A stretch of DNA of 5,449 bases, taken from contig NVSD01000013.1 in the NCBI GenBank assembly GCA_002401105.1, positions 17,532 through 22,980 of the forward strand, given 5' to 3'. A model generated the notes under the pieces. The model was not told where the DNA came from and ran no database searches. It saw nothing but the letters and a program-made list of their open reading frames with translations. How positions within the stretch are numbered: the first letter of the stretch is position 1; every line of letters starts with the position of its first letter. Below are positions 1-5,449 of the stretch, piece by piece. The translations under genes and the position numbers were made by a program. The DNA comes from Flavobacteriaceae bacterium. Lineage in GTDB: Bacteria; Bacteroidota; Bacteroidia; Flavobacteriales; Flavobacteriaceae.

Positions 1-680
1 TTTTTAGTGATGTAATTTACAATTCCACCATCTCCACCATTTCCAAAAATAGCAGTAGCTCCTTTAATAACTTCCACACGAGCAATGTCATGCGTATTGA
101 TAGTTTTTAAACCAACTTTGGCATTACGCAAAGGTGTAGATTGAGGAACTCCGTCCACCATTACCAATAATTGACGTCCCCTTAAGGTTTGTCCCCAGTT
201 AGAATACGTACCAGTACTTGGTGCCAATCCAGGCACAGCAAATTCCAAAATATCATTGATATTACTCGTTGCTTGGCTTAACATTTCTAATTTCTTAGCA
301 CCTACCACTGTAATAGACGTTGGGATTTCTGATAATTTTTCCGAAGTTCTACTTACTGATATTACAACCTCATCCAAAGCACTCATATCATCTTTTAAAA
401 CAACATTTAATACGATTGCGTTACCTTGTAACATCACTGTTTTAATCGTTGACTTATAGCCCATAGATTGAAACTTAACCTGATATTTTTTATTTTCAAG
501 ATTTAAAATTTGATAGGCTCCTTCAAAATCCGTGGTGGTTCCTTTTAGCTTTGAAACAGAAATGGTAGCTCCTATAATGGCTTCACCTTGTCCATTTGTA
601 ACGGTTCCTGTAATACTATTCTGTCCGTTGACCAAAACTGCTGTCAACATTAAAAATAGGGAAATGTAAATTTTACTCAT
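1..680 (-). CDS. TonB-dependent siderophore-type receptor, N-terminal part (runs off left edge)
   Basis: This gene encodes an outer-membrane active transporter powered by TonB/ExbBD. Only the first 226 residues lie in the window; the frame is open to the left edge, so the rest of the plug and the beta-barrel are missing. The start is ATG at 678-680, giving a signal peptide (MSKIYISLFLMLTAVLVNGQ, residues 1-20). Residues about 22-97 form a carboxypeptidase-regulatory-like domain (GTVTNGQGEAIIGATI, FEGAYQI, QSMGYKS). A TonB-box-like LDEVVISVSR lies at 102-111. The plug starts at about 118, with SITVVGAKKLE, LRGRQLLVMVDGVPQSTPLRN (beginning at 167) and ARVEVIKGATAIFGNGGDGG (from 200). The DGVPQSTPLRN and GATAIFGNG segments are typical of ferric-siderophore receptors (FhuE/IutA/FecA-like) rather than SusC glycan receptors; that substrate class is an inference from family knowledge. 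The gene is transcribed away from the plus-strand gene at 986. Confidence is high for the family and moderate for iron-siderophore as the substrate. Confidence 0.9.
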   Translation of the reverse strand, partial: MSKIYISLFLMLTAVLVNGQNSITGTVTNGQGEAIIGATISVSKLKGTTTDFEGAYQILNLENKKYQVKFQSMGYKSTIKTVMLQGNAIVLNVVLKDDMSALDEVVISVSRTSEKLSEIPTSITVVGAKKLEMLSQATSNINDILEFAVPGLAPSTGTYSNWGQTLRGRQLLVMVDGVPQSTPLRNAKVGLKTINTHDIARVEVIKGATAIFGNGGDGGIVNYITK

Positions 681-703
681 GATTGATTTTTATAATTTCT
701 CGA

Positions 704-711
704 CAAATATA
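704..711 (-). promoter_or_regulatory. Bacteroidota -7 promoter element for the siderophore-type receptor
   Basis: Read on the minus strand this is TATATTTG, a perfect match to the Bacteroidota sigma-ABfr -7 consensus TAnnTTTG. It lies 23 bp upstream of the receptor ATG, which would give a short leader of roughly 15-20 nt. No TTG (-33) is found at the usual 19-21 bp spacing; the nearest TTTG is about 30 bp upstream. The assignment therefore rests on the -7 element and its position. No Shine-Dalgarno sequence precedes the start, as is usual in this phylum. Confidence 0.5.
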
Positions 712-879
712 TACTTTATTCTTATTTAGACTGATTAAAAACAAATAAATATTAAGATAATTTTATCGTTTAATTAAATGAGCACTCTAAACTCTTTTTT
801 TACTGATACTTACATAAAATAAAAAAACAGTTCATATTCAATAAAAGCCTTCAAACAGATTTTTTAAAAAAAAAAGAAC

Positions 880-910
880 TTGACTCTTCCTCATATCTTC
901 ATTACTTTTA
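880..910 (+). promoter_or_regulatory. Weak candidate promoter for the PNPOx-like gene
   Basis: TTG at 880-882 is followed after 20 bp by TACTTTTA (903-910). The spacing fits the Bacteroidota -33/-7 arrangement, but the last base of the -7 element (G expected) is A. It would leave a leader of about 70 nt before the ATG at 986. In so AT-rich a region such a match could be chance. Confidence 0.25.
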
Positions 911-985
911 AAGTCCTGTCATCCCCTATTGCATGTATGGGTAGAAATTGACAAATATTGATTCTAAAAAAACACGAACTTAATA

Positions 986-1531
986 ATGGGAACAAAATTA
1001 AATGCCTTAACACCAACATTAGAATGCTTTATAAAAAAACAAGCGCTATTTTTTGTAGGAACAGCAGCCACCGAAGGCAACGTAAATATATCACCTAAAG
1101 GAAGTGATTCATTCAGAATTATAAACAAGCATAAAATTGTATGGTTAAACCTAACTGGAAGTGGTAATGAAACGGCTGCACATTTAATAAAAAATAATAG
1201 AATGACCATTATGTTTTGTGCTTTTGAAGGAAAACCTCTCATCTTAAGACTCTATGGTAAAGCGATTATTTATCATAAAAGAGATGTGGAATTTCATAAG
1301 TATGAAGTTCTCTTTCCAAAAAATGCAGGGGCTAGACAAATTATAGAAATGGACATTGATTTTATTCAAACGTCTTGTGGTTATTCCGTTCCATTTATGG
1401 ATTTTAAAGAAGACAGGAACCAACTAAATTCTTGGGCAGAAAAACAAGGAGAAACTAAGATTGAAGAATATTGGAAACAGAAAAACACCACAAGTATTGA
1501 TGGCTTTGATACCAAAAAAATTGTCGAATAA
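986..1531 (+). CDS. Pyridoxamine 5'-phosphate oxidase-like FMN-binding protein
   Basis: This is a cytoplasmic protein of 181 residues, belonging to the PNPOx-like split-barrel flavoprotein family. The recognisable segments, in order, are LFFVGTAATEGNVNISPKG (residues 21-39, first strands and the NxSPKG turn), IVWLNLTGSGNETAAHLIKN (51-70, the GSGNET-AxHL stretch conserved in this subgroup), RMTIMFCAFEGKPLILRLYGKA (72-93, barrel strands) and QTSCGYSVP (128-136). The C-terminal part (140-181) is charged and probably helical (LNSWAEKQGETKIEEYW). True PdxH catalyses the last step of PLP synthesis, but this shorter branch differs from PdxH and has no assigned substrate; flavin- or heme-linked redox roles are known for relatives. 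The start ATG at 986 is the first in frame and gives the full domain. There is no Shine-Dalgarno sequence. The gene converges with the regulator downstream (48-bp gap without a clear terminator), so it is probably monocistronic. Confidence 0.88.
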   Translation: MGTKLNALTPTLECFIKKQALFFVGTAATEGNVNISPKGSDSFRIINKHKIVWLNLTGSGNETAAHLIKNNRMTIMFCAFEGKPLILRLYGKAIIYHKRDVEFHKYEVLFPKNAGARQIIEMDIDFIQTSCGYSVPFMDFKEDRNQLNSWAEKQGETKIEEYWKQKNTTSIDGFDTKKIVE

Positions 1532-1579
1532 GCGCTCCATTCGACTTTCTAATTGACAAACATCACGAATTACTCTAAA

Positions 1580-1987
1580 TTACTCCTTTTTCAAACATAC
1601 TTTACAAATACCACTTGCCTGAATTTCTAATTGCTCAATTTGGTAATTCGGCAGGTGTAAACTTGGAAATTCAGCCACTTCTACACAGGTAACAGTCTCA
1701 CAAAGTGTACATTTAAAATGAACATGTTGATGTTGATGTAATTCCGAAGAACAGGTACTATCACACAAGGCATAATTGGAAGGTTCACCGCTCAAGGCAA
1801 TTTCGTGAATCAATCCTTTTTCTAGAAATATTTTAATGGTTCTGTACAATGTAATCCGATTGTAGTCTTTTAAACCCTTTTCAATTACGGACATTGAAAT
1901 CGCATTGCTATAATTCCCAAATACTTCCAACACCTCTTTTCTAAAGGGAGTTTCGCTTAACTTTTTATCTTTTAATAAATTTCTCAT
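1580..1987 (-). CDS. Fur-family metal-responsive repressor, probably Zur-type
   Basis: This 135-residue cytoplasmic DNA-binding repressor has normal Fur-family length. The winged helix occupies about residues 10-72, with the recognition region RITLYRTIKIFLEKGLIHEI (44-63) matching the family's TVYRTL..L...GLI pattern. The C-terminal dimerisation/metal domain begins near 73 and carries LHQHQHVHFKCTLC (83-96) and CKVC (128-131). C93/C96 plus C128/C131 form the expected structural Cys4 zinc site, and H84, H86, H88 and H90 are candidate sensory ligands. C75, C79 and C101 are extra cysteines. C101 stands where Fur and PerR usually have an acidic ligand, and there is no HHDH motif; both points argue against a classical iron Fur. 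It is divergent from a ZnuD-like receptor and shares with it two palindromic operators, implying autoregulation. Zinc specificity is inferred; Fur-family membership is secure. The start ATG at 1985-1987 gives the standard N-terminus. Confidence 0.93.
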   Translation of the reverse strand: MRNLLKDKKLSETPFRKEVLEVFGNYSNAISMSVIEKGLKDYNRITLYRTIKIFLEKGLIHEIALSGEPSNYALCDSTCSSELHQHQHVHFKCTLCETVTCVEVAEFPSLHLPNYQIEQLEIQASGICKVCLKKE

Positions 1988-1996
1988 ATATTTTAT

Positions 1997-2011
1997 TGCA
2001 ACATTGTTGCA
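1997..2011. promoter_or_regulatory. Operator 1: perfect 7-1-7 inverted repeat, probable site for the Fur-family repressor
   Basis: TGCAACA-T-TGTTGCA is a perfect inverted repeat with 7-bp arms and a 1-bp centre, the geometry of Bacillus Fur/PerR/Zur boxes. It begins 10 bp upstream of the regulator's start codon. It overlaps the TTG (2007-2009) that serves as the -33 element of the rightward receptor promoter. Binding here would block that promoter and would also lie in the leader of the regulator gene. That the adjacent regulator is what binds it is an inference from geometry and position. Confidence 0.65.
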
Positions 2012-2036
2012 TTTATTGATTTCTTTTGTACATTTG
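2007..2036 (+). promoter_or_regulatory. Promoter of the ZnuD-like receptor
   Basis: TTG (2007-2009), a 19-bp spacer, then TACATTTG (2029-2036) form a full match to the Bacteroidota TTG-N19-21-TAnnTTTG promoter. Transcription should start near 2042, leaving a leader of about 22 nt before the ATG at 2064. The -33 element is inside operator 1, and the last two bases of the -7 element are inside operator 2. No Shine-Dalgarno sequence is present. Confidence 0.65.
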
Positions 2037-2049
2037 CAACATCGTTACA
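2035..2049. promoter_or_regulatory. Operator 2: imperfect copy of the 7-1-7 repeat
   Basis: TGCAACATCGTTACA matches operator 1 at 13 of 15 positions in the same orientation, with centres 38 bp apart. It is itself an imperfect palindrome (TTTGCAAC at 2033-2040 against GTTACAAA at 2044-2051). It overlaps the ends of both candidate -7 elements and covers the predicted transcription starts in both directions, so a bound repressor would be expected to silence both genes. Confidence 0.55.
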
Positions 2050-2055
2050 AATATA
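2048..2055 (-). promoter_or_regulatory. Candidate -7 element of the Fur-family regulator gene
   Basis: Read on the minus strand this is TATATTTG, a perfect TAnnTTTG. Transcription would start near 2042 and give the regulator a leader of about 55 nt that includes operator 1. No TTG occurs at the expected -33 position (about 2075-2079), so the promoter may be weak or activator-independent only in part. It faces the receptor promoter, and both predicted starts fall within operator 2. Confidence 0.4.
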
Positions 2056-2063
2056 CGACAAAC

Positions 2064-4280
2064 ATGCAAAAAATAACATTAATTCTAGTAGGAATACTTT
2101 TTTCATTCCAATCATTCAGTCAAGAGTTCAAAGGTCAAGTTCTAGACCAAGAAACAAATCTCCCAATCCCTTATGCAGAAATTTACATCGTAGATTTTAA
2201 TACTGGCCATACCAGTAATGAGAACGGTGAGTTTACGATTTCACATTATAATCAAACGAACATCACCATACATATTCATGCCATGGGTTATGAAACACTT
2301 AACAGTAGTCTAGGAAAGACAACTAGCAGGTCTAAAACTTTCTATTTAATCCCTAGTCATTTTGACTTAGAAGAGATTGTACTCTCCATACCAAAAGGAA
2401 AACTAGAAAGTAGTACTACGGTAAATATTACACAAGTAAAACTTAAGGAGTTACAACAAACCGCTCCTATATCTCTTGCCGAAGCTATCAGTCAAATTTC
2501 CGGGGTGAGCCAGAACACCACGGGAGCTGGTATTGGAAAACCTGTAATTAGAGGGCTCTCTGGAAATAGAATCGTAACGTTTTCACAAGGAGTACGTGTT
2601 GAGAACCAGCAATGGGGTTCCGAACATGGATTGGGCGTAGGAGCAATAGGAATAGAAAGTGTAGAAGTAATTAAAGGCCCTGCTTCATTACTCTATGGTT
2701 CTGATGCCTTAGGAGGCGTATTATATTTTAAGGACGCACGCTATGCACAAGAAAATACCCTAGAGAGTTTTATAGGAAGTACTTATCTTTCCAATACCAA
2801 TGCGTTCCAAAATATTGTAGGGTTGAAACTGCACAAAAATGAGTTGAAACTAAATGTATTCGCTTCAGAAAGCGCCCATTCAGATTATAAAACAGCGCAT
2901 CTTGGTCGCGTATTAAACACGCGCTTTGATGAAAAAAACCTAAAAACATCCCTTGGATTTAATTATAAAAACTGGATATCCAATCTAAGATATAGTTATC
3001 TAGAAAATAATTTTGGGATTTCAGAAGACGCCACATATCATACTTCAAGCACAAAAAAAAGTATGCTACCCACTCAAAATATAGCAAATCACAGTCTTAG
3101 TTTTGACAATAGTTTTTTTACAGGAGATTCGAAGCTCAACCTAATCTTAGGCTATAGTTCTAACTACAGAAGAGAGTTTGAGGATGATAAAAACCTACAT
3201 GCCTTGGGACTTAAATTAAACAGTTTTACATATAATGCCAACTGGACATCACCGGTGATTAAATCTTATTTCGACATAGTACTGGGGATACAAGGAATGA
3301 CACAAGACAATAAAAATAATGGTAAAGAAATTTTAATTCCAGATGCAACCACCACAGATTCAGGTGCATTTTTCCTAGGGAACTACTCCCAAAATAACTT
3401 AGAATTACAAGGAGGAATCCGAGTGGATTCAAGACGTTTAAGTACCTCTAAAATGAGCACAGATGACACTTCTTTTCCTGCAATAAAAAAACAGTACAGT
3501 GGTGTTACGTTTTCCTTAGGTGGAATTTACACATTAAAAAACTTAAAATTGAGGGGGAATATTTCCAGTGGTTTTAGGGCTCCCAACAGTTCAGAATTAT
3601 TATCAAACGGAGTACATGAAGGATCCAATAGATTCGAAAAAGGAAATTCTTACTTAAAAAGTGAAAAAGCCATCCAAATAGATTTTTCTGCTACATATCA
3701 AAACGAACATTTTAAATTTTCTATCAATCCTTTTTACAATCGTATTAATAATTATATTTATCTAGCCCCCACAGGTAATAGTATCAACATGAATCCTGTG
3801 TACGAATACTTACAGACAAATGCTTTTTTATATGGAGGAGAACTCGGGTTTCATTATCATCCACATAGCATTCATTGGCTGCATGTAGCTAGTAATCTTT
3901 CCGCTGTTTACGCTGAAGACAGTAATAACAATGCGCTACCATTAATCCCTCAAACAACTATTAATACCACATTAAGTGCTGAGTTTAAAGGTAATTCAAC
4001 ACTTGTTCTTAAAAACATATTTATAAAACATCAATATAAATTTAAACAGGACAAAATCGGTATTTTTGAAACCATCAGTCCTAATTACAATTTATTAGAC
4101 ATTGGTTGTCAATTAGCAATCCACACAAAAAACAAACCTGTAGAAATTAAACTCGGAGTCAAAAACGTATTTAATAAAAGTTATATAGACCATCTTTCTA
4201 GATTTAAAGAAATGGCCATTCCCAACCAAGGAATAAATTACTATCTAGGCTTAAAATTCAATCTTCAAAAATCTATTTAA
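2064..4280 (+). CDS. TonB-dependent outer-membrane receptor, ZnuD-like (probable zinc uptake)
   Basis: This complete receptor has 738 residues. The ATG at 2064 starts a clear signal peptide (MQKITLILVGILFSFQSFSQ, residues 1-20). Extending the frame to the TTG at 2004 would add 20 residues that spoil the signal peptide and would start inside the operator and promoter, so it is rejected. Residues about 22-97 form a carboxypeptidase-regulatory-like domain (GQVLDQETNLPIPYAEIYI, NGEFTI, HAMGYETL), and LEEIVLS (102-108) is a TonB-box-like segment. The plug spans about 125-224 and includes KPVIRGLSGNRIVTFSQGVR, NQQWGSEHGLG and VEVIKGPASLLYGSDALGGV. The beta-barrel runs from about 225 to the end and closes with VKNVFNKSYIDHLSRFKE and YYLGLKFNL. 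The IRGLSGNR...SEHGLG plug motif and the HLSRxK near the C-terminus recall ZnuD-type zinc receptors. A cluster of five histidines (597, 599, 601, 604, 607) could bind metal. The divergent Fur-family gene with shared operators supports metal transport; copper or heme remain possible. Confidence 0.9.
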   Translation: MQKITLILVGILFSFQSFSQEFKGQVLDQETNLPIPYAEIYIVDFNTGHTSNENGEFTISHYNQTNITIHIHAMGYETLNSSLGKTTSRSKTFYLIPSHFDLEEIVLSIPKGKLESSTTVNITQVKLKELQQTAPISLAEAISQISGVSQNTTGAGIGKPVIRGLSGNRIVTFSQGVRVENQQWGSEHGLGVGAIGIESVEVIKGPASLLYGSDALGGVLYFKDARYAQENTLESFIGSTYLSNTNAFQNIVGLKLHKNELKLNVFASESAHSDYKTAHLGRVLNTRFDEKNLKTSLGFNYKNWISNLRYSYLENNFGISEDATYHTSSTKKSMLPTQNIANHSLSFDNSFFTGDSKLNLILGYSSNYRREFEDDKNLHALGLKLNSFTYNANWTSPVIKSYFDIVLGIQGMTQDNKNNGKEILIPDATTTDSGAFFLGNYSQNNLELQGGIRVDSRRLSTSKMSTDDTSFPAIKKQYSGVTFSLGGIYTLKNLKLRGNISSGFRAPNSSELLSNGVHEGSNRFEKGNSYLKSEKAIQIDFSATYQNEHFKFSINPFYNRINNYIYLAPTGNSINMNPVYEYLQTNAFLYGGELGFHYHPHSIHWLHVASNLSAVYAEDSNNNALPLIPQTTINTTLSAEFKGNSTLVLKNIFIKHQYKFKQDKIGIFETISPNYNLLDIGCQLAIHTKNKPVEIKLGVKNVFNKSYIDHLSRFKEMAIPNQGINYYLGLKFNLQKSI

Positions 4281-4287
4281 AAAGCAC

Positions 4288-4325
4288 AAAAAACGCCTCT
4301 AAGAGTATCTTAGAGGCGTTTTTTT
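4288..4325. terminator. Strong bidirectional intrinsic terminator
   Basis: Twelve base pairs of mixed-sequence stem (ACGCCTCTAAGA at 4293-4304 with TCTTAGAGGCGT at 4308-4319) close a three-base loop, GTA. The flanking A-run (4288-4293) and T-run (4319-4325) extend the pairing to 17 bp. The U-tract in the rightward direction and the A-run read as a U-tract leftward let it end both the receptor transcript, 7 bp after its stop codon, and the convergent beta-galactosidase transcript. Confidence 0.92.
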
Positions 4326-4369
4326 AATAGTTATTAATTATTATTTAGCTGTACAAATTCTATGAATCA

Positions 4370-5449
4370 TCAATCTAACAATCGAGGACTAATCACAAAC
4401 GAATAGTTGTAATCTTTGGCAGGGATAGTGTATTCAGGATGCACCAATCGCCCCCAAGAAGTGTCTCCACCAACGCCCATTTGTAAGTAATCAATATTAA
4501 ATTGAAAATGATTGGTTGTTTTAATTTCAGCTCCGTGTTTTTTAGTAACAGGCACCAAACCAGAAGCTGATTCCCCTCCATCTTTTTCACTGTCAAAATC
4601 AATTTCCTTTTGCGAGAAAGGCCAAATACTTGTATTCAACATATAATCACCCAAAGGTTTTACAGTAACGTCCATAGATTTCCCTGTAACACGTACCCAT
4701 CTAACATCTGTCAAATTACCCGTTTCCTGAGGTCTCGAATACTTGTGAAACATCTCCGAAGGATTTCCAGAATATTGCCCTATTTTATTTCCTGATTTAC
4801 GATCCCAATAAGTTTCCTCTGGACCTTTTCCGTACCATTCAAAATGCGTCTGCCCTTGTACTAAAGTCATATACATTCCTATTCTTGGAATATTTGGTAA
4901 ATCCTTTTTCAATACTTTTAACTGATAGTCTACTTTTAAACTAGCATCCTTCTGTAAGGTATAATTTACCGTAATCTTAGCCACATCGTCTTTCAATACA
5001 TACTGTTGAGAAAACACTATTCCATCTTCCAATACTTCCGGTTCTTTTAGCAGTTTAGGAATTGAGTTATAGGTAGCATCTTGCCAAATCTTTGCCCATT
5101 TATCCATTCCATTTCCTAAATCATTATCTGTAGGAGCACGCCATAAATTAATTTTCAAAGGGGCTTCTGTAAATAATGTACTTCCAATGTTCCATTTTTT
5201 AATAGCACCTGTTTTAGCATCAATAATCAATGTATCATTTCCTGCTGACAACACAAAATCCGTGTTTATCTCTTTTACATTCAAGGTTAAATCACCTTTT
5301 TTCAACTCGTTTTTACGACTTCCTTTTTGGATGATAAATTGCTCCCAAGCCAATTCATGATCTTTCTCTTGTAGGTATTCTGTCTTATCCAATCGAAGAC
5401 TAACTTCCAAAATTAATTCTGAATTTGAATCAAACTCTTTCAATTTAAA
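4370..5449 (-). CDS. GH2 beta-galactosidase (LacZ-type), C-terminal part (runs off right edge)
   Basis: This is the last 359 residues of a large LacZ-like glycoside hydrolase family 2 enzyme. The frame is open to the right edge; the TTG at 5441-5443 is an internal Leu codon, not a start. Residues about 1-42 are the end of the Ig-like domain 4 (HELAWEQFIIQ at 31-41). The rest is the beta-sandwich small-chain domain (Bgal_small_N, LacZ domain 5). It contains INLWRAPTDNDLGN (100-113), FEWYGKGPEETYWDR (203-217) and FNIDYLQMGVGGDTSWGR (317-334). The Trp in GGDTSW corresponds to the E. coli LacZ Trp that lines the galactosyl site. The catalytic TIM barrel with its two Glu residues and any signal peptide lie outside the window. 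The stop TGA is at 4370-4372. The gene points toward the metal-uptake locus and shares the terminator at 4288-4325; neighbours to the right would show whether it sits in a polysaccharide-utilisation locus. Confidence 0.93.
   Translation of the reverse strand, partial: FKLKEFDSNSELILEVSLRLDKTEYLQEKDHELAWEQFIIQKGSRKNELKKGDLTLNVKEINTDFVLSAGNDTLIIDAKTGAIKKWNIGSTLFTEAPLKINLWRAPTDNDLGNGMDKWAKIWQDATYNSIPKLLKEPEVLEDGIVFSQQYVLKDDVAKITVNYTLQKDASLKVDYQLKVLKKDLPNIPRIGMYMTLVQGQTHFEWYGKGPEETYWDRKSGNKIGQYSGNPSEMFHKYSRPQETGNLTDVRWVRVTGKSMDVTVKPLGDYMLNTSIWPFSQKEIDFDSEKDGGESASGLVPVTKKHGAEIKTTNHFQFNIDYLQMGVGGDTSWGRLVHPEYTIPAKDYNYSFVISPRLLD

Larger units (their letters stand above)
681..985. other. AT-rich divergent intergenic region between the siderophore-type receptor and the PNPOx-like gene
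   Basis: This 305-bp non-coding stretch separates two divergently transcribed genes and must carry both promoters. The left part has a good -7 element for the receptor (704-711). A short inverted repeat GATAA-TT-TTATC lies at 756-767; it faintly recalls half of an enterobacterial Fur box but is too short and too A/T-rich to call. An uninterrupted run of ten A residues occupies 866-875. A weak promoter candidate for the rightward gene lies at 880-910. I see no convincing small ORF, tRNA, riboswitch or terminator hairpin, and no copy of the TGCAACA operator found at 1997-2049. Confidence 0.6.

Noticed and set aside
256..459. 67-codon plus-strand open frame
   Set aside because: It lies antisense within the siderophore-type receptor, whose translation is continuous and full of family motifs; the plus-strand product has no recognisable features.
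756..767. GATAA-TT-TTATC as a possible iron Fur box upstream of the siderophore-type receptor
   Set aside because: The arms are only 5 bp and A/T-rich, it lies about 45 bp upstream of the -7 element, and such repeats are expected by chance in this composition.
866..875. Run of ten A after six T as a possible terminator or curved-DNA element
   Set aside because: There is no G/C stem, and no gene ends nearby that would need a terminator.
964..1242. 92-codon minus-strand open frame
   Set aside because: It is antisense to the first half of the PNPOx-like gene, which carries the conserved motifs.
1532..1579. Terminator between the convergent PNPOx-like and regulator genes
   Set aside because: I find no inverted repeat with a U-tract; only a short ATTACTC direct repeat (about 1568-1584), which overlaps the regulator's stop codon and is not a structure.
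4393..4602. 69-codon minus-strand open frame
   Set aside because: It is an out-of-frame shadow of the beta-galactosidase C-terminus.
4610..4795. 61-codon plus-strand open frame
   Set aside because: It is antisense to the beta-galactosidase gene and resembles no known protein.
5441..5443. TTG as the start of a 357-residue protein
   Set aside because: The reading frame continues to the window edge, and the product begins in the middle of LacZ domain 4, so this is an internal codon of a larger enzyme.

Overview
The base composition (AT-rich), the lack of Shine-Dalgarno sequences, the TAnnTTTG-type -7 promoter elements and the protein families (TonB-dependent receptors with an N-terminal carboxypeptidase-regulatory-like domain, a LacZ-type GH2 enzyme) all point to a chromosomal segment of a Bacteroidota bacterium, most likely a member of the Flavobacteriaceae. 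I see no mobile element, CRISPR array, tRNA or rRNA.

Layout, left to right. (1) On the minus strand, running off the left edge, is the N-terminal 226 residues of a siderophore-type TonB-dependent receptor. (2) A 305-bp AT-rich divergent intergenic region follows, with a good -7 element for the receptor. (3) On the plus strand is a 181-residue protein of the pyridoxamine-phosphate-oxidase-like, FMN-binding split-barrel family. (4) Convergent to it on the minus strand is a 135-residue Fur-family metalloregulator, probably of the zinc-sensing (Zur) type. (5) Divergent from the regulator on the plus strand is a complete TonB-dependent receptor of 738 residues, most similar in motifs to the ZnuD-type zinc receptors. 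(6) A strong bidirectional terminator hairpin follows. (7) On the minus strand, running off the right edge, is the C-terminal 359 residues of a LacZ-type GH2 beta-galactosidase.

The most coherent functional unit is the regulator/receptor pair at about 1580-4280. The 76-bp region between their start codons holds two copies of a 15-bp Fur-type 7-1-7 inverted repeat: TGCAACATTGTTGCA and its 13/15 match TGCAACATCGTTACA. The first covers the -33 element of the receptor promoter. The second covers the predicted transcription starts of both genes. This looks like an autoregulated metal-uptake switch: with metal present the repressor shuts off the outer-membrane receptor and itself. Zinc as the metal is an inference from the receptor motifs and the Cys-rich regulator.

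The outer receptor fragment, the FMN-type protein and the galactosidase show no sequence evidence of belonging to the same regulon. Nothing in the window is clearly a new system. The operator/promoter arrangement is the item most worth testing.
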